This document shows positions 35,228 through 46,808 of a DNA stretch of 64,000 nt, piece after piece. Where the stretch lies: contig NZ_CP157484.1 in NCBI RefSeq assembly GCF_045348435.1, positions 62,001 through 126,000 on the forward strand, given 5' to 3'. This stretch comes from Alsobacter sp045348435 (GTDB lineage Bacteria; Pseudomonadota; Alphaproteobacteria; Rhizobiales; Beijerinckiaceae). The notes beneath the pieces were generated by a model, which saw only the letters and a list, made by a program, of their open reading frames with translations, was not told the DNA's origin and did not search any database. A program made the translations under genes and the position numbers. Positions within the stretch are counted from its first letter, which is position 1. Every line of letters starts with the position of its first letter.

Positions 35228-37963
35228 TCAGCCGGCCTCGCCGGCCCTGGCCTGCTTCAGCCGATAGAGCGCCTCCAGCGCCTCGCGCGGGCTCATCTCG
35301 TCCGGCGATATCGCGTCGAGCGCGTCGCGCAGGGCGTCCGGCCCGCCTGCGGGCGGGGCGGCGAGGCCGCCGGCCGGGCGCGCCGCGGCGAAGAGCGGGA
35401 GGTCGTCGACCAGGCGCTCGACCGGCGCCTGCCGCTCGGAGGCCTCCAGCTCCTCCAGGATCACCCGGGCGCGCTCGACCACCGCCTTGGGCAGGCCGGC
35501 CAGCTTGGCCACCTGGATGCCGTAGCTGCGGTCGGCGACGCCGGGCGTGACCTCGTGCAGGAACACCACGTCGCCCTGCCACTCGGTCACCCGCACGGTG
35601 AGGTTGAGGAGCCGCGGCAGCCGCCGGGCCAGGGCGGTGAGCTCGTGGAAATGCGTCGCGAACAGCGACCGGCACAGATTGCCGTCATGCAGGTGCTCGA
35701 TGGCCGCCCAGGCGATCGACAGGCCGTCGAAGGTGGCGGTGCCGCGCCCGATCTCGTCCAGGATGACGAGCGACCGCGCCGTCGCCTGGTTGAGGATGGC
35801 GGCGGCCTCGATCATCTCCACCATGAAGGTGGAGCGGCCGCGGGCGAGGTCGTCGGCGGCGCCGACGCGCGAGAACAGGCGGTCGACGACGCCGATATGG
35901 GCCTTCTCGGCGGGCACGAAGGAGCCCATCTGGGCCAGCACGGCAATGAGCGCGTTCTGGCGCAGATAGGTGGACTTGCCGGCCATGTTGGGGCCCGTGA
36001 TCAGCGCGATCCGCCCGCCCCGGGCCGAGGCCGGGGCCGAGAGGTCCGCGTCATTGGCCACGAAGGCCTGGCCGTCGCGCTTCAGCGCCGCCTCCACGAC
36101 GGGGTGGCGGCCGCGCCGGATCTCGAAGGCGAGGCTCTCGTCCACCACCGGGCGCACCCACGCGCCGGCGTCGGCCAGCTCCGCCAGCGCGGCCGCGACG
36201 TCGATGCGGGCCAGCGCCGCCGCGGCCGCCTTCAGCCCGGCCGCGCCCGCGACCGCCAGGGCCCTCAGCCGGTCGAAATGGGCGAGCTCGACCGCCAGCG
36301 CCCGGTCCGCCGCCGAGGCGATGCGGCTCTCCAGGTCGCCCAGCTCGGCGGTGGAGAAGCGCATCGCGCCCTGCATGGTCTGGCGGTGCACGAACACGGC
36401 GTTCAGCGGCGGCCGGACCAGCGTCTCGCCCACCGCCTGCGTCACCTCCACGAAATAGCCGAGGAAGTTGTTGTGCTTGACGCGCAGCGTGCGCGCCCCG
36501 GTCTCCTCCGCGTAGCGCGCCTGCAGGGCGGCGATGACGCGCCGGCTCTCGTCGCGCAGCGCGCGCGCCTCGTCCAGAGCGGGGTCGAAGCCAGCCCGCA
36601 CGAAGCCGCCGTCGCGGCGGTTGAGCGGCAGCTCCTCGTCGAGGCAGTCGCCGAGCGCGGCCTCGAGCGCGCCGTCGATCCCGGCCAGCAGGGCCGCCGC
36701 GTCGGCGATCTCGCGCGGCGGCAGCGCCGCGCCCTGCAGGATCGCCCCGACGGCGCGCGCCGCCGCCAGCCCGTCGCGCAGGCAGGCGAGGTCGCGCGGC
36801 CCGCCGCGGTCGAGCGTCAGCCGCGACAGCGCCCGCGACATGTCCGGCGTCCGCTTCAGCGCCTCGCGCACCCGGCGGCGCGCATCCGCGTCGTCGGCGA
36901 ACCACGCCACCGCGTCGAGCCTCTCGTTGACGGCGGCCGGATCGGTGAGGGGGCCGGCCAGCCGCTCGGCCAGCAGGCGCCCGCCGGCGGGCGTCAGCGT
37001 GCGGTCGATCGCGGCCAGCAGGCTGCCGGCGCGCTCGCCGCCCAGCGTGCGGGTGAGCTCCAGATTGGCCCGCGTGGCGGCGTCGATCGCCAGCGTGGCG
37101 TCGGCGGCCTCGCGCGTGGGGGCCGACAGCGGCGGCCGCGCGCCGAACTGCGTGCGCTCCACATAGGCCACCGCGGCGGCCGCGGCGGCGATCTCGGCGC
37201 GGGAGAACTGCCCGAAGCCCGCCAGCGTCGACACGCCGAAAAAGGCGCAGAGCCGCCGCTCGCCCGAGGCGGCGTCGAACCCGTCGCGCGCCAGCGGCGT
37301 CACGTGGGCGCGCGTCTCGCGCCACAGCGCCTTCAGCTCGGGCTCGTCGATCACCGCGTCGGGGACCAGGATCTCGCTCGGCTCCAGCCGGGCGATGGCC
37401 GCCGCGAGCCCCGCCTGGGCGACCTCACCGACCGTGAAGGTCCCGGTCGAGATGTCCACGCAGGCCAGGCCGTAGAGCCACGCCTCGCCGGCGCGCACGC
37501 GCGACAGCGCCGCCAGCAGGTTAGCGCGCGAGGGCTCCAGCAGCGTCTCCTCGGTGATGGTGCCCGGCGTCACCAGCCGCACCACGCCCCGCTTCACCAC
37601 CGATTTGCCGCCGCGCTTCTTGGCCTCGGCCGGGTCCTCCTGCTGCTCGCAGACCGCCACCCGGTGGCCGGCCGCGATCAGGCGGTGCAGGTAGTCCTCG
37701 GAGCGCTCCACCGGCACCCCGCACATGCGGATGTCCTCGCCCAGGTGCTTGCCGCGCTTGGTCAGCACGATGCCCAGCACCCGCGACGCGACCTCGGCGT
37801 CGCCGAAGAACAGCTCGTAGAAGTCGCCCATCCGGTAGAACAGCAGGCAATCCGGGTTGGCGTGCTTGATCTCCAGATACTGCGCCATCATGGGCGTCAG
37901 CCGCCCCTCCGCCGCATCGGCGGCCGGCTGCGGCAGGGTCAGGGCGGGACCTTCGAGACTCAT
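35228..37963 (-). CDS. mutS: DNA mismatch repair protein MutS
   Basis: About 911 residues, the usual alphaproteobacterial length. Mismatch-binding domain I has the PhexGlu motif region (LLFYRMGDFYELFFGDAE); the connector, lever and clamp follow; the ATPase has Walker A TGPNMAGKSTYLRQ, the STFMVEM loop, Walker B LVILDEIGRGTATFDG and the ATHFHEL motif. It binds mismatches as a dimer and recruits MutL. The start is ATG 37963 (MSLEGPALTL); an upstream extension would run into low-complexity sequence. It is on the same strand as the split comM downstream and the NYN gene upstream. Confidence 0.97.
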   Translation of the reverse strand: MSLEGPALTLPQPAADAAEGRLTPMMAQYLEIKHANPDCLLFYRMGDFYELFFGDAEVASRVLGIVLTKRGKHLGEDIRMCGVPVERSEDYLHRLIAAGHRVAVCEQQEDPAEAKKRGGKSVVKRGVVRLVTPGTITEETLLEPSRANLLAALSRVRAGEAWLYGLACVDISTGTFTVGEVAQAGLAAAIARLEPSEILVPDAVIDEPELKALWRETRAHVTPLARDGFDAASGERRLCAFFGVSTLAGFGQFSRAEIAAAAAAVAYVERTQFGARPPLSAPTREAADATLAIDAATRANLELTRTLGGERAGSLLAAIDRTLTPAGGRLLAERLAGPLTDPAAVNERLDAVAWFADDADARRRVREALKRTPDMSRALSRLTLDRGGPRDLACLRDGLAAARAVGAILQGAALPPREIADAAALLAGIDGALEAALGDCLDEELPLNRRDGGFVRAGFDPALDEARALRDESRRVIAALQARYAEETGARTLRVKHNNFLGYFVEVTQAVGETLVRPPLNAVFVHRQTMQGAMRFSTAELGDLESRIASAADRALAVELAHFDRLRALAVAGAAGLKAAAAALARIDVAAALAELADAGAWVRPVVDESLAFEIRRGRHPVVEAALKRDGQAFVANDADLSAPASARGGRIALITGPNMAGKSTYLRQNALIAVLAQMGSFVPAEKAHIGVVDRLFSRVGAADDLARGRSTFMVEMIEAAAILNQATARSLVILDEIGRGTATFDGLSIAWAAIEHLHDGNLCRSLFATHFHELTALARRLPRLLNLTVRVTEWQGDVVFLHEVTPGVADRSYGIQVAKLAGLPKAVVERARVILEELEASERQAPVERLVDDLPLFAAARPAGGLAAPPAGGPDALRDALDAISPDEMSPREALEALYRLKQARAGEAG

Positions 37964-38034
37964 GCGCGGGAGGCTAGCAGAGGCTGCGAGGGAAGGCGCG
38001 GGGGCGCGGAGGGTTTTGCACGGGGAATGGGGGG

Positions 38035-38700
38035 CTAGATCCACTCGGCCGGACGCCGGACCGGCGAGCCCTCCCGGCCGAGCGCCGGGTCTGGAAACTG
38101 CGCCGCGGCGAGGTGATCGACGCGCAATCGGCGCATGAAGCTGGAAACGGTTTTCAGCTCTGGATTGGGATTGCCCACGGGGCTGAGCAGGCCGACGATC
38201 TTCCCGAGTTCCCGTGTCGCGATCCTGATCGGCTCCACGAGGTCTGAATCATTGGAGACCACCACCGCAACGTCGAAGGCGTTCTGGAACGCGTCCAGCA
38301 GCAGGTGGCAAGCGAGATTGACGTCGCTGCCCTTTTCCTCGGTCTTGTGGACGCGCACGACGTTCGGCCAAGGCTGCTGCATCGGGTCGGCCAGGTGAGG
38401 CCTGAACTCGGGAGGGTGCACCAGCCCCGCGAATTTGGTGGAGGCCAGGAACGCGCCTTGGTGAATGACGATTTCAGGGACGGTCGCCAAGGCGTTCAAG
38501 TAGACCTGCTGCCGTGCGGGCGAGGTAGGGTCCAATCGGCCGGAGACGCGAGCCGTGTAGTACCGAACTCTCTCGATGACGTTGTCCGGGCTCAGCGCGG
38601 CCTCGGCGAGTCGCTTCGGATTGAGCCATTTGAGGGCCGGGCGCTTTTCCAGCATCCGATAATACAGGTTGAACCCGTCGACATAGACAAAGGTGCGCAT
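38035..38700 (-). CDS. NYN-domain (LabA/DUF88-like) putative ribonuclease
   Basis: About 221 residues. The fold starts RTFVYVDGFNLYYRML with the first acidic residue of the PIN-like site, continues with KGSDVNLACHLLLDAF and VAVVVSNDSDLVEPIRIA, which carry the other conserved Asp residues, and ends GKIVGLLSP. NYN proteins are metal-dependent nucleases, often on RNA. It is 70 bases upstream of mutS on the same strand and may share its transcript. The substrate is unknown. Confidence 0.88.
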   Translation of the reverse strand: MRTFVYVDGFNLYYRMLEKRPALKWLNPKRLAEAALSPDNVIERVRYYTARVSGRLDPTSPARQQVYLNALATVPEIVIHQGAFLASTKFAGLVHPPEFRPHLADPMQQPWPNVVRVHKTEEKGSDVNLACHLLLDAFQNAFDVAVVVSNDSDLVEPIRIATRELGKIVGLLSPVGNPNPELKTVSSFMRRLRVDHLAAAQFPDPALGREGSPVRRPAEWI

Positions 38701-38908
38701 CGCAATCTCGCGCTGAAAAGCGAAAGCCGCCTCAGGTTGCCCTTCAGCGGCCTTCGAACCGACAGCACGCTGCCGGCGAGTATGCGTTGATATTAGTTGA
38801 GCGGACGATCGAATTCAATACACGGTTTCAGGCGCTGTCAGGCTGAGCGTCCGGCGCCTCGGGACGGCGCTTCTGAACTGCGCTTCGGGATCTCAGCATG
38901 TCTCGCGC

Positions 38909-39133
38909 TCACTTGCGAATGCCTCTAGACCGGTTTCCACAGTATGTTCCCGCCTGACAGATTCGTGCTGGAATCACCCGGTGGCTGAAGTCACCACCAA
39001 GGTCCGCACTGGCGAGCATCTCCGCAAACTGTTTGCAATCCTTTTGAGCCATCCAGAAGAATTGAAAGCATCGGTTGCACTGGAGGTGCGCTATTACCCC
39101 GGAACTTTGGGCCGCGACCTCCCCCTTCCCCAC
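38909..39133 (-). CDS. Doubtful small Cys-containing frame
   Basis: About 74 residues from a GTG. It contains LQCNRCFQFFWMAQKDCKQF, which could be a zinc-binding start, in a stretch of lower GC than its surroundings. No family and no strong ribosome site were found. It may be a relic or chance; listed only because the composition is not that of a spurious GC-rich frame. Confidence 0.25.
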   Translation of the reverse strand: MGKGEVAAQSSGVIAHLQCNRCFQFFWMAQKDCKQFAEMLASADLGGDFSHRVIPARICQAGTYCGNRSRGIRK

Positions 39134-39660
39134 CTTGACAACCTAGCAAAATAATCCTACACACCTCCGGCCCGGATGCGTCCCGGGAGCCGGCGCCGGC
39201 TCCCCGCCCATCCGCAACGAGCTTCCAGGTTTCGCGTCCGCATCTCCACCAGGACGTGCGGGCCGGAGCGGTCGGGCTCTCGCGCGCCGAGGCTCACGCC
39301 TCCTGGGCGGACGCAGCATACGTCCGCGACTGCCGCGGCCTTCGGGCCGCCCCTTGCCGGAGCGGGGTCAGGCCCGGTCCCGGACGACGCAGGGTGACGG
39401 TCGTCCCTCGCGAAGCGGGGTCAGGCTTCGCTCCAGCGGATGGGGAGACCTCCGCTCCGAGCCGCGTCCGGGAGATGCGCGGCCCGACCCGCCGCGGGAC
39501 GGCGGGGGAGACTGCGCCAGCCTCAGGCGCCGCGCGCGAGAGCCGCCGACCGTGCAACCCCGCGCCCGCAGGCGACGGGGCTACGGGCGCATCGCCGCTT
39601 GAGAAACCGCAAGCGTGTCCGTAAGTTGGCCCCCCGCTCCACCCATCAACCGGGCCGGCC
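39134..39660. other. GC-rich intergenic DNA before maeB with a short direct repeat
   Basis: No gene is supported here. AGCGGGGTCAGGC occurs at 39361-39373 and 39414-39426 in the same orientation, inside sequence rich in small palindromes. It has the look of a dispersed intergenic repeat. The end of this stretch, from about 39560, should hold the maeB promoter. Confidence 0.4.
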
Positions 39661-41955
<2,295 letters not shown>

Positions 41956-42052
41956 GCCGGCTCACGAAGAAACGGTTTTCGGGCGCAGCTTTCGGGTGGA
42001 GCCCGGCCGCCATCTGCACTGTCATGAGGGCCTCGCCACGCAGGAGACCCTC

Positions 42053-42520
42053 ATGACCTTCCGCATCACCGGCCTGTCGGCCGAACCGTTCCGCCCCCTT
42101 TATGGCCTCCCGGACGCGGAGCTCGCCGCCCGCGGGGTCCTGCGCTACGCCGTCGACGCCGCGTCGGGCTACCCCGACCGGATCGAGATGCGCGAGGCGC
42201 GGCCCGGCGAGACCGTGCTGCTCCTCAACCATGTCTGCCAGCCGGCCCCGTCGCCCTACCGGGCCACGCACGCCATCTATGTGCGCGAGGGCGCCGAGAC
42301 CGCCTATGACCGCACCGGGGAGGTCCCGCAGGTCATGCGCAGCCGCCTCCTGTCGGTGCGCGCCTATGACGAGGCCGGCATGATGCTGGACGCCGACGTC
42401 GTTGAAGGGCGCGAGGTGGAGCCCCTCATCGCCCGCCTGTTCGAGAACCCGGCGGTCGCCTACCTGCACGCCCACAACGCCAGGCGCGGCTGCTATTCCG
42501 GCCGCATCGACCGCGCCTGA
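42053..42520 (+). CDS. DUF1203 domain protein
   Basis: About 155 residues from ATG 42053, with CAGGAGACC upstream. The family signature is visible: TFRITGLSAEPFRPLYGLPD, DRIEMREARPGETVLLLNH, ATHAIYVREGA, YLHAHNARRGCYSGRIDR. The biochemical function of DUF1203 is not established; it is a single-domain cytosolic protein of many alphaproteobacteria. It is convergent with the gamma-glutamyltransferase gene, with only 13 bases between stops. Confidence 0.88.
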   Translation: MTFRITGLSAEPFRPLYGLPDAELAARGVLRYAVDAASGYPDRIEMREARPGETVLLLNHVCQPAPSPYRATHAIYVREGAETAYDRTGEVPQVMRSRLLSVRAYDEAGMMLDADVVEGREVEPLIARLFENPAVAYLHAHNARRGCYSGRIDRA

Positions 42521-42533
42521 GCCCGGGCGCGCG

Positions 42534-44285
42534 TCAGTCGCCGATCGCCACACCCTCGCGGCGGGAATCGGCGCCGCCAACGAAGCCGGAGGGCGTCAGC
42601 ACGATGGCCTGGATGCCCGAGGTCATCTCCAGCAGCTTGACCTCGTGGCCCTTGGCCTCCAGGGCCGGCTTCCAGGCTTCGGCCTCGGTGCCGGCCTCCA
42701 GCTCCGTCGGGCCGTTGCGGCTGCCCATGTTGGGCAGGTCGACCGCCACCTGCGGGTCGAGCTTCCAGTCCAGCAGGCCCACCAGGGTCTTGCCCACGAA
42801 GTTGATGATCTGGCTCCCGCCCGGCGAGCCCGTGACGGCGTAGAGCCGCCCGAAGGCGTCGAACACGATCGTCGGCGCCATCGAGCTGCGCGGGCGCTTG
42901 CCGGGCTCGACCCGGTTGGCCACCGGCTTGCCGTCGGCGACGGGCGCGAAGTTGAAGTCGGTGAGCTCGTTGTTGAGCAGGAAGCCGCCCTTGGTCATCA
43001 GGCGGGATCCGAAGCCGTCCTCGATCGTGGTGGTCATCGACACGGCGTTCAGCTGGGCGTCCACGATGGAGATGTGGCTGGTGCCATGCTCGACGCCGTC
43101 GGACGGGCCGAGCAGGAGCGTCTTGCGCATCGGCGGCTCGCCCGGCTTGGCGGTCCCCATGCTGCGGTCCGGGCTGGCCAGCGCGGCGCGGCTCCTCACA
43201 TAGGCGGGGTCGATGAGGCCCTCCACCGGCACGCTCACGAAGCCCGGGTCGCCCAGATAGAGGTTGCGGTCCGCGAAGGCGAGCCGCCCCGCCTCGGCGA
43301 ACCAGTGCGCGGCCTCCGGGCCGGGCTTCAGGCGGCCCATGTCGCGGGTCTCCAGCACGCCCAGCATCTGCTGCACGGCGACCGCGCCGGAGCTGGGCGG
43401 GCCCATGCCGCAGATCCGGTAGGCCCGGTAGGCCCCGCAGACGGGCTCGCGCTCCTTCACCGCATAGGAGGCCAGGTCGGCCAGGGTCATGTCGCCCGGA
43501 TTGGTCGGATGCCCCTTCACGGTGGCGACGATGTCTTCGGCGATCGGCCCGGCGTAGTAGGCCTCCACGCCCTTCTCGGCGAGGGTGCGCAGCGTCTGCG
43601 CGAAGGCGGGGTTCTTCAGCGTCGTCCCCACCGCGAGCGGCTTGCCGTCCGCGTCGTAGAAGAGGGCGCGCGCCGCCGGGTTGGCGGAGAGGAACTTCTC
43701 CTGCCCGAGCAGGCCGCTGAGCCGCGGCGAGACCGCAAAGCCGTTCTCGGCGAGGCGGATCGCCGGCTCGAAGAGCTGCGGCCAGGGCAGCTTGCCCCAG
43801 CGCTTGTGGGCCTCGGCGAGCAGCCGCGGCGTGCCCGGGACGCCGACGGACCGTCCGCCCACCACGGCGTCGTAGAATTTCATCGGCTTGCCGTCGGCGC
43901 CCATGAACCGGTCGGGCGCCGCCGCCGCCGGGGCGGTTTCGCGCCCGTCGAGCGTGGTCAGCGTCCGCCGGGCCTCGTCCCAATGCACCATGAATGCGCC
44001 GCCGCCGATGCCCGAGCTCTGCGGCTCGACCAGATTCAGCACCAGCTGCACCGCGATGGCGGCGTCCACCGCGCTGCCGCCGGCGCGCAGCATCTCGCGT
44101 CCCGCCTCCGTGGCGAGGGGGTTCGCGGCCGCCGCCATGTAGCGGGTTGAGACGCCGTGGTCCCGGACGCTCCGCCCGGTGGCCGCCTCGGGGGCGGGGG
44201 CGAGCTGGGACGTCGTCTGCGCGTATGCGCCGCCGCCCACGCCCAGGACGGCGACGGCGGCGAGCAGGAAGCGACGGATCTGCAT
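42534..44285 (-). CDS. ggt: Gamma-glutamyltransferase
   Basis: About 583 residues with a signal peptide (MQIRRFLLAAVAVLGVGGG, cut near AYA). The heavy-chain part has GGSAVDAAIAVQLVLNLVEP and GIGGGAFMVH; the light chain starts at the self-cleavage Thr in EHGTSHISIVDAQLNAVSM, followed by GSPGGSQIINFV. The enzyme is periplasmic, autoprocesses into two chains and hydrolyses or transfers the glutamyl group of glutathione and related peptides. Start ATG 44285. It is divergent from the SDR gene of the sugar operon, 168 bases away. Confidence 0.93.
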   Translation of the reverse strand: MQIRRFLLAAVAVLGVGGGAYAQTTSQLAPAPEAATGRSVRDHGVSTRYMAAAANPLATEAGREMLRAGGSAVDAAIAVQLVLNLVEPQSSGIGGGAFMVHWDEARRTLTTLDGRETAPAAAAPDRFMGADGKPMKFYDAVVGGRSVGVPGTPRLLAEAHKRWGKLPWPQLFEPAIRLAENGFAVSPRLSGLLGQEKFLSANPAARALFYDADGKPLAVGTTLKNPAFAQTLRTLAEKGVEAYYAGPIAEDIVATVKGHPTNPGDMTLADLASYAVKEREPVCGAYRAYRICGMGPPSSGAVAVQQMLGVLETRDMGRLKPGPEAAHWFAEAGRLAFADRNLYLGDPGFVSVPVEGLIDPAYVRSRAALASPDRSMGTAKPGEPPMRKTLLLGPSDGVEHGTSHISIVDAQLNAVSMTTTIEDGFGSRLMTKGGFLLNNELTDFNFAPVADGKPVANRVEPGKRPRSSMAPTIVFDAFGRLYAVTGSPGGSQIINFVGKTLVGLLDWKLDPQVAVDLPNMGSRNGPTELEAGTEAEAWKPALEAKGHEVKLLEMTSGIQAIVLTPSGFVGGADSRREGVAIGD

Positions 44286-44453
44286 GGGGGCGTTCCTCCG
44301 TGGTCGCGAGAGCTTAGACGCGCGGCTGGCGGGCGCAACCGCCGCCCTCCCGCCGCAACCGCGCTCACCAGCGCATTGCTTCGCCGCCGTCCGCCCGTGT
44401 ATGCGTTGAACCCATGCAGGCCGATGAGGGGCCGCAATCAGCAGGAGCTCCGA

Positions 44454-45218
44454 ATGGGCCAGGGCGCGCTTTATCCCGATCTCGCCGGCAAGGTGGTCAT
44501 CGTGACCGGCGGCGGAAGCGGCATCGGGGAGGCGATCGTTCGGGCCTTCGCGCGGCAGAACGCCAAGGTGGGATTTCTCGACATCAACAAGCCCGCCTCC
44601 GAGGCGCTGGCCGCCGATCTCGCCGGGAAGGGCGCGACGGTGCGCTTCGAGCACTGCGACCTGACCGACGTGGAGGCGCTGCGCCGGTCCATTGCGGCGA
44701 TCCGGGAGCAGCTGGGACCCGTCTCGGTGCTGATCAACAACGCCGCCCATGACGAGCGCCACCGGACCGAGGATGTCACCCCCGAATACTGGGACGGGCG
44801 CATCGCCGTGAACCTGCGCCACCAGTTCTTCTGCGCCCAGGCGGTGCTGGAGGACATGAAGGCCGCGCGCGACGGCGTCATCATCAATTTCGGATCGGTG
44901 TCCTGGATGGTGGGGCAGGGCGGCATGGCGGCCTACACGGCCTCCAAATCTGCCGTGCTCGGCCTCACCCGCTCGCTCGCCCGGGACTTCGGCCCGTACA
45001 ACATTCGGGTCAACGCCATCGCGCCGGGCTGGATCATGACCCAGCGCCAGATCGACCTCTGGCTCACCCCGGAAGGCGAGAAGGAGCTGATGGATCGCCA
45101 GTGCCTGAAGCGCAAGCTGGTCCCCGACGACATCGCCCGCGTGGCCGTCTTCTTCGCCTCCGAGGAGGCCAGCGCTTGCACCAACCAGCATTACGTCGTC
45201 GACGGCGGCTGGGTGTGA
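44454..45218 (+). CDS. SDR-family sugar 1-dehydrogenase (galactose/arabinose type)
   Basis: About 254 residues. The NAD(P) motif TGGGSGIG, NNAA, the catalytic Ser (NFGSVSWM), YTASK (Tyr-x-x-x-Lys) and the usual SDR end (DGGW) are all present. In this cluster, followed by the kinase and aldolase for 2-keto-3-deoxygalactonate, it probably oxidises D-galactose (or a related aldose) to the lactone. CAGGAG precedes the ATG at 44454. The exact sugar is inferred from neighbours. Confidence 0.82.
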   Translation: MGQGALYPDLAGKVVIVTGGGSGIGEAIVRAFARQNAKVGFLDINKPASEALAADLAGKGATVRFEHCDLTDVEALRRSIAAIREQLGPVSVLINNAAHDERHRTEDVTPEYWDGRIAVNLRHQFFCAQAVLEDMKAARDGVIINFGSVSWMVGQGGMAAYTASKSAVLGLTRSLARDFGPYNIRVNAIAPGWIMTQRQIDLWLTPEGEKELMDRQCLKRKLVPDDIARVAVFFASEEASACTNQHYVVDGGWV

Positions 45219-45234
45219 GCCGGACCTCCGCCCG

Positions 45235-46146
45235 ATGACCGCCGCGGACCCGGACAGCCCCGCCCTCATCGCCCTGGATTGGGGCACGTCGCGGCTGCGC
45301 GCCTATCTGGTGGCTGGTTCCGGCGACGTGCGCGAACGCCTGAGCGCCGACGACGGGATCGCCGCCGTGCCGGCGGGAGGGTTCCCGGCGACCCTGCGCC
45401 GGCATGTCGGCCCCTGGCTCGACCGCTTCCCGGCCGTCCCGGTCGTGATGGCCGGCATGGTCGGAAGCCGCAATGGCTGGGTCGAGGCGCCCTACCTGGA
45501 GTGCCCCGTCGAGATCGACGATCTGGGCCGGAGTTTCGCCCGTGCGGACCTCGGAGGCGGCCGTGAGGCGCTGATCGTCCCCGGCCTGACATGCCGCCGC
45601 CCGGGCGGCGCGCCCGACGTCATGCGCGGGGAGGAGACCAAGATCGCCGGCGCCGGCGTGCGCGACGGCGTCGTGCTGACGCCGGGCACCCATTCCAAAT
45701 GGGCCGAAGTGGCGCAGGGGCGGATCACGGGCTTCTCCACCTTCATGACGGGCGACGTATACGCGGCGCTGAAGGATCACACGATCCTGGGCATGCTGGC
45801 CCAGGAGCCGCCGGACGAGACGGGCTTCGCCCGCGGCCTCGCCGCCGCCCGCGGGGCGGGCGGGCTGACGCATCTGGCCTTCTCGGCGCGGACGCTCGTC
45901 CTGATGGGAGACCTCGCTCCCGTCCAGGTCGGCCCCTATCTGTCCGGGCTCCTGATCGGCGTCGAGATCGACCAGGGGCTCGCGATGGCGTCGCCCGGCG
46001 CGGAGATCACGCTGGTGGCCGAGGGCGTCTTCGCCGCGTCCTACGCGGCCGCGCTGGCGGACCGGGGCCGCACCTGCCGCGTCCTCGACCCCGAGGCCGT
46101 CATCGTCGCCGGGCTGCTGCGCATCCTCGACGCCTCACACCGCTGA
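45235..46146 (+). CDS. dgoK: 2-keto-3-deoxygalactonate kinase
   Basis: About 303 residues. DgoK family features are the start LIALDWGTSRLRAYLV, AGMVGSRNGWVEAPY, VLTPGTHSKWAEV and the late FLLIGVEI-like GLLIGVEIDQGL. It phosphorylates 2-keto-3-deoxygalactonate at C6 with ATP, feeding the aldolase encoded next. It starts 16 bases after the SDR gene and 14 bases before the aldolase, so it is in the operon. Part of the DeLey-Doudoroff route for galactose. Confidence 0.92.
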   Translation: MTAADPDSPALIALDWGTSRLRAYLVAGSGDVRERLSADDGIAAVPAGGFPATLRRHVGPWLDRFPAVPVVMAGMVGSRNGWVEAPYLECPVEIDDLGRSFARADLGGGREALIVPGLTCRRPGGAPDVMRGEETKIAGAGVRDGVVLTPGTHSKWAEVAQGRITGFSTFMTGDVYAALKDHTILGMLAQEPPDETGFARGLAAARGAGGLTHLAFSARTLVLMGDLAPVQVGPYLSGLLIGVEIDQGLAMASPGAEITLVAEGVFAASYAAALADRGRTCRVLDPEAVIVAGLLRILDASHR

Positions 46147-46160
46147 TCGCGAGCTAGACC

Positions 46161-46808
46161 ATGTCCTTTCGCAGCCTCTTCGACGACGCGTTCCGGCGCT
46201 GTTCGCTGATCGCCATCCTGCGCGGGCTCCGGCCCGACGAGGCCGTCGCGATCGGCGAGGCTCTGGTCGGGGCCGGCCTCACCATCCTCGAGGTGCCGCT
46301 GAATTCTCCCGATCCGCTGGACAGCGTCGCCAGGCTCTCCCGGGCGCTGGCCGGCCGGGCGGTCGTCGGCGCCGGCACGGTGTACCGGCCCTCCGAGGTC
46401 GACGCCGTGGCCGAGGCGGGCGGAACCCTGATCGTGTCTCCCAACGCCAACCCGGCCGTGATCGGCAGGACCAAGGAGCTGGGCCTCGTGTCCGCCCCCG
46501 GGGTCATGACGCCGACCGAGGCCGTGGCCGCGCTGGACGCCGGGGCCGACGTGTTGAAGTTCTTCCCGGGCGAACTCATCGGGCCCGCCGGCGTCAAGGC
46601 GATGGGCGCGGTCCTGCCCAAGGGGCCGCCCCTGGTCATCGTCGGCGGCGTCACGCCCGAGACCATGGCGGCCTATGCGGGCACGCCCGCCGACGGCTTC
46701 GGCATCGGCTCGGCCCTGTTCAAGCCCGGCCTCGACGCCGCCGCCGTGGCTGAGCGCGCCCGCGCCTTCATGGCCGCCCATGCGGCCTGGCGGAGGACGG
46801 CGTCGTGA
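46161..46808 (+). CDS. dgoA: 2-keto-3-deoxy-6-phosphogalactonate aldolase
   Basis: About 215 residues, TIM barrel of the KDPG/KDPGal aldolase family. The Schiff-base lysine is in DVLKFFPGELIGPAGVK, and AVVGAGTVYRPSEV and the LISPN-like LIVSPNANPAVI motif are typical. It splits 2-keto-3-deoxy-6-phosphogalactonate into pyruvate and glyceraldehyde 3-phosphate. Its stop overlaps the start of the PfkB kinase by four bases. Confidence 0.92.
   Translation: MSFRSLFDDAFRRCSLIAILRGLRPDEAVAIGEALVGAGLTILEVPLNSPDPLDSVARLSRALAGRAVVGAGTVYRPSEVDAVAEAGGTLIVSPNANPAVIGRTKELGLVSAPGVMTPTEAVAALDAGADVLKFFPGELIGPAGVKAMGAVLPKGPPLVIVGGVTPETMAAYAGTPADGFGIGSALFKPGLDAAAVAERARAFMAAHAAWRRTAS

Noticed and set aside
34419..35675. 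Longer comM 5' frame starting at 35675
   Set aside because: The part before 35072 overlaps mutS in another frame and has no ComM similarity; the family start is MVTRVATVAFEG at 35072.
35555..38038. Plus-strand open frame of over 800 codons
   Set aside because: It is exactly antisense to mutS, with low-complexity Arg/Gly/Ala content and no motif.
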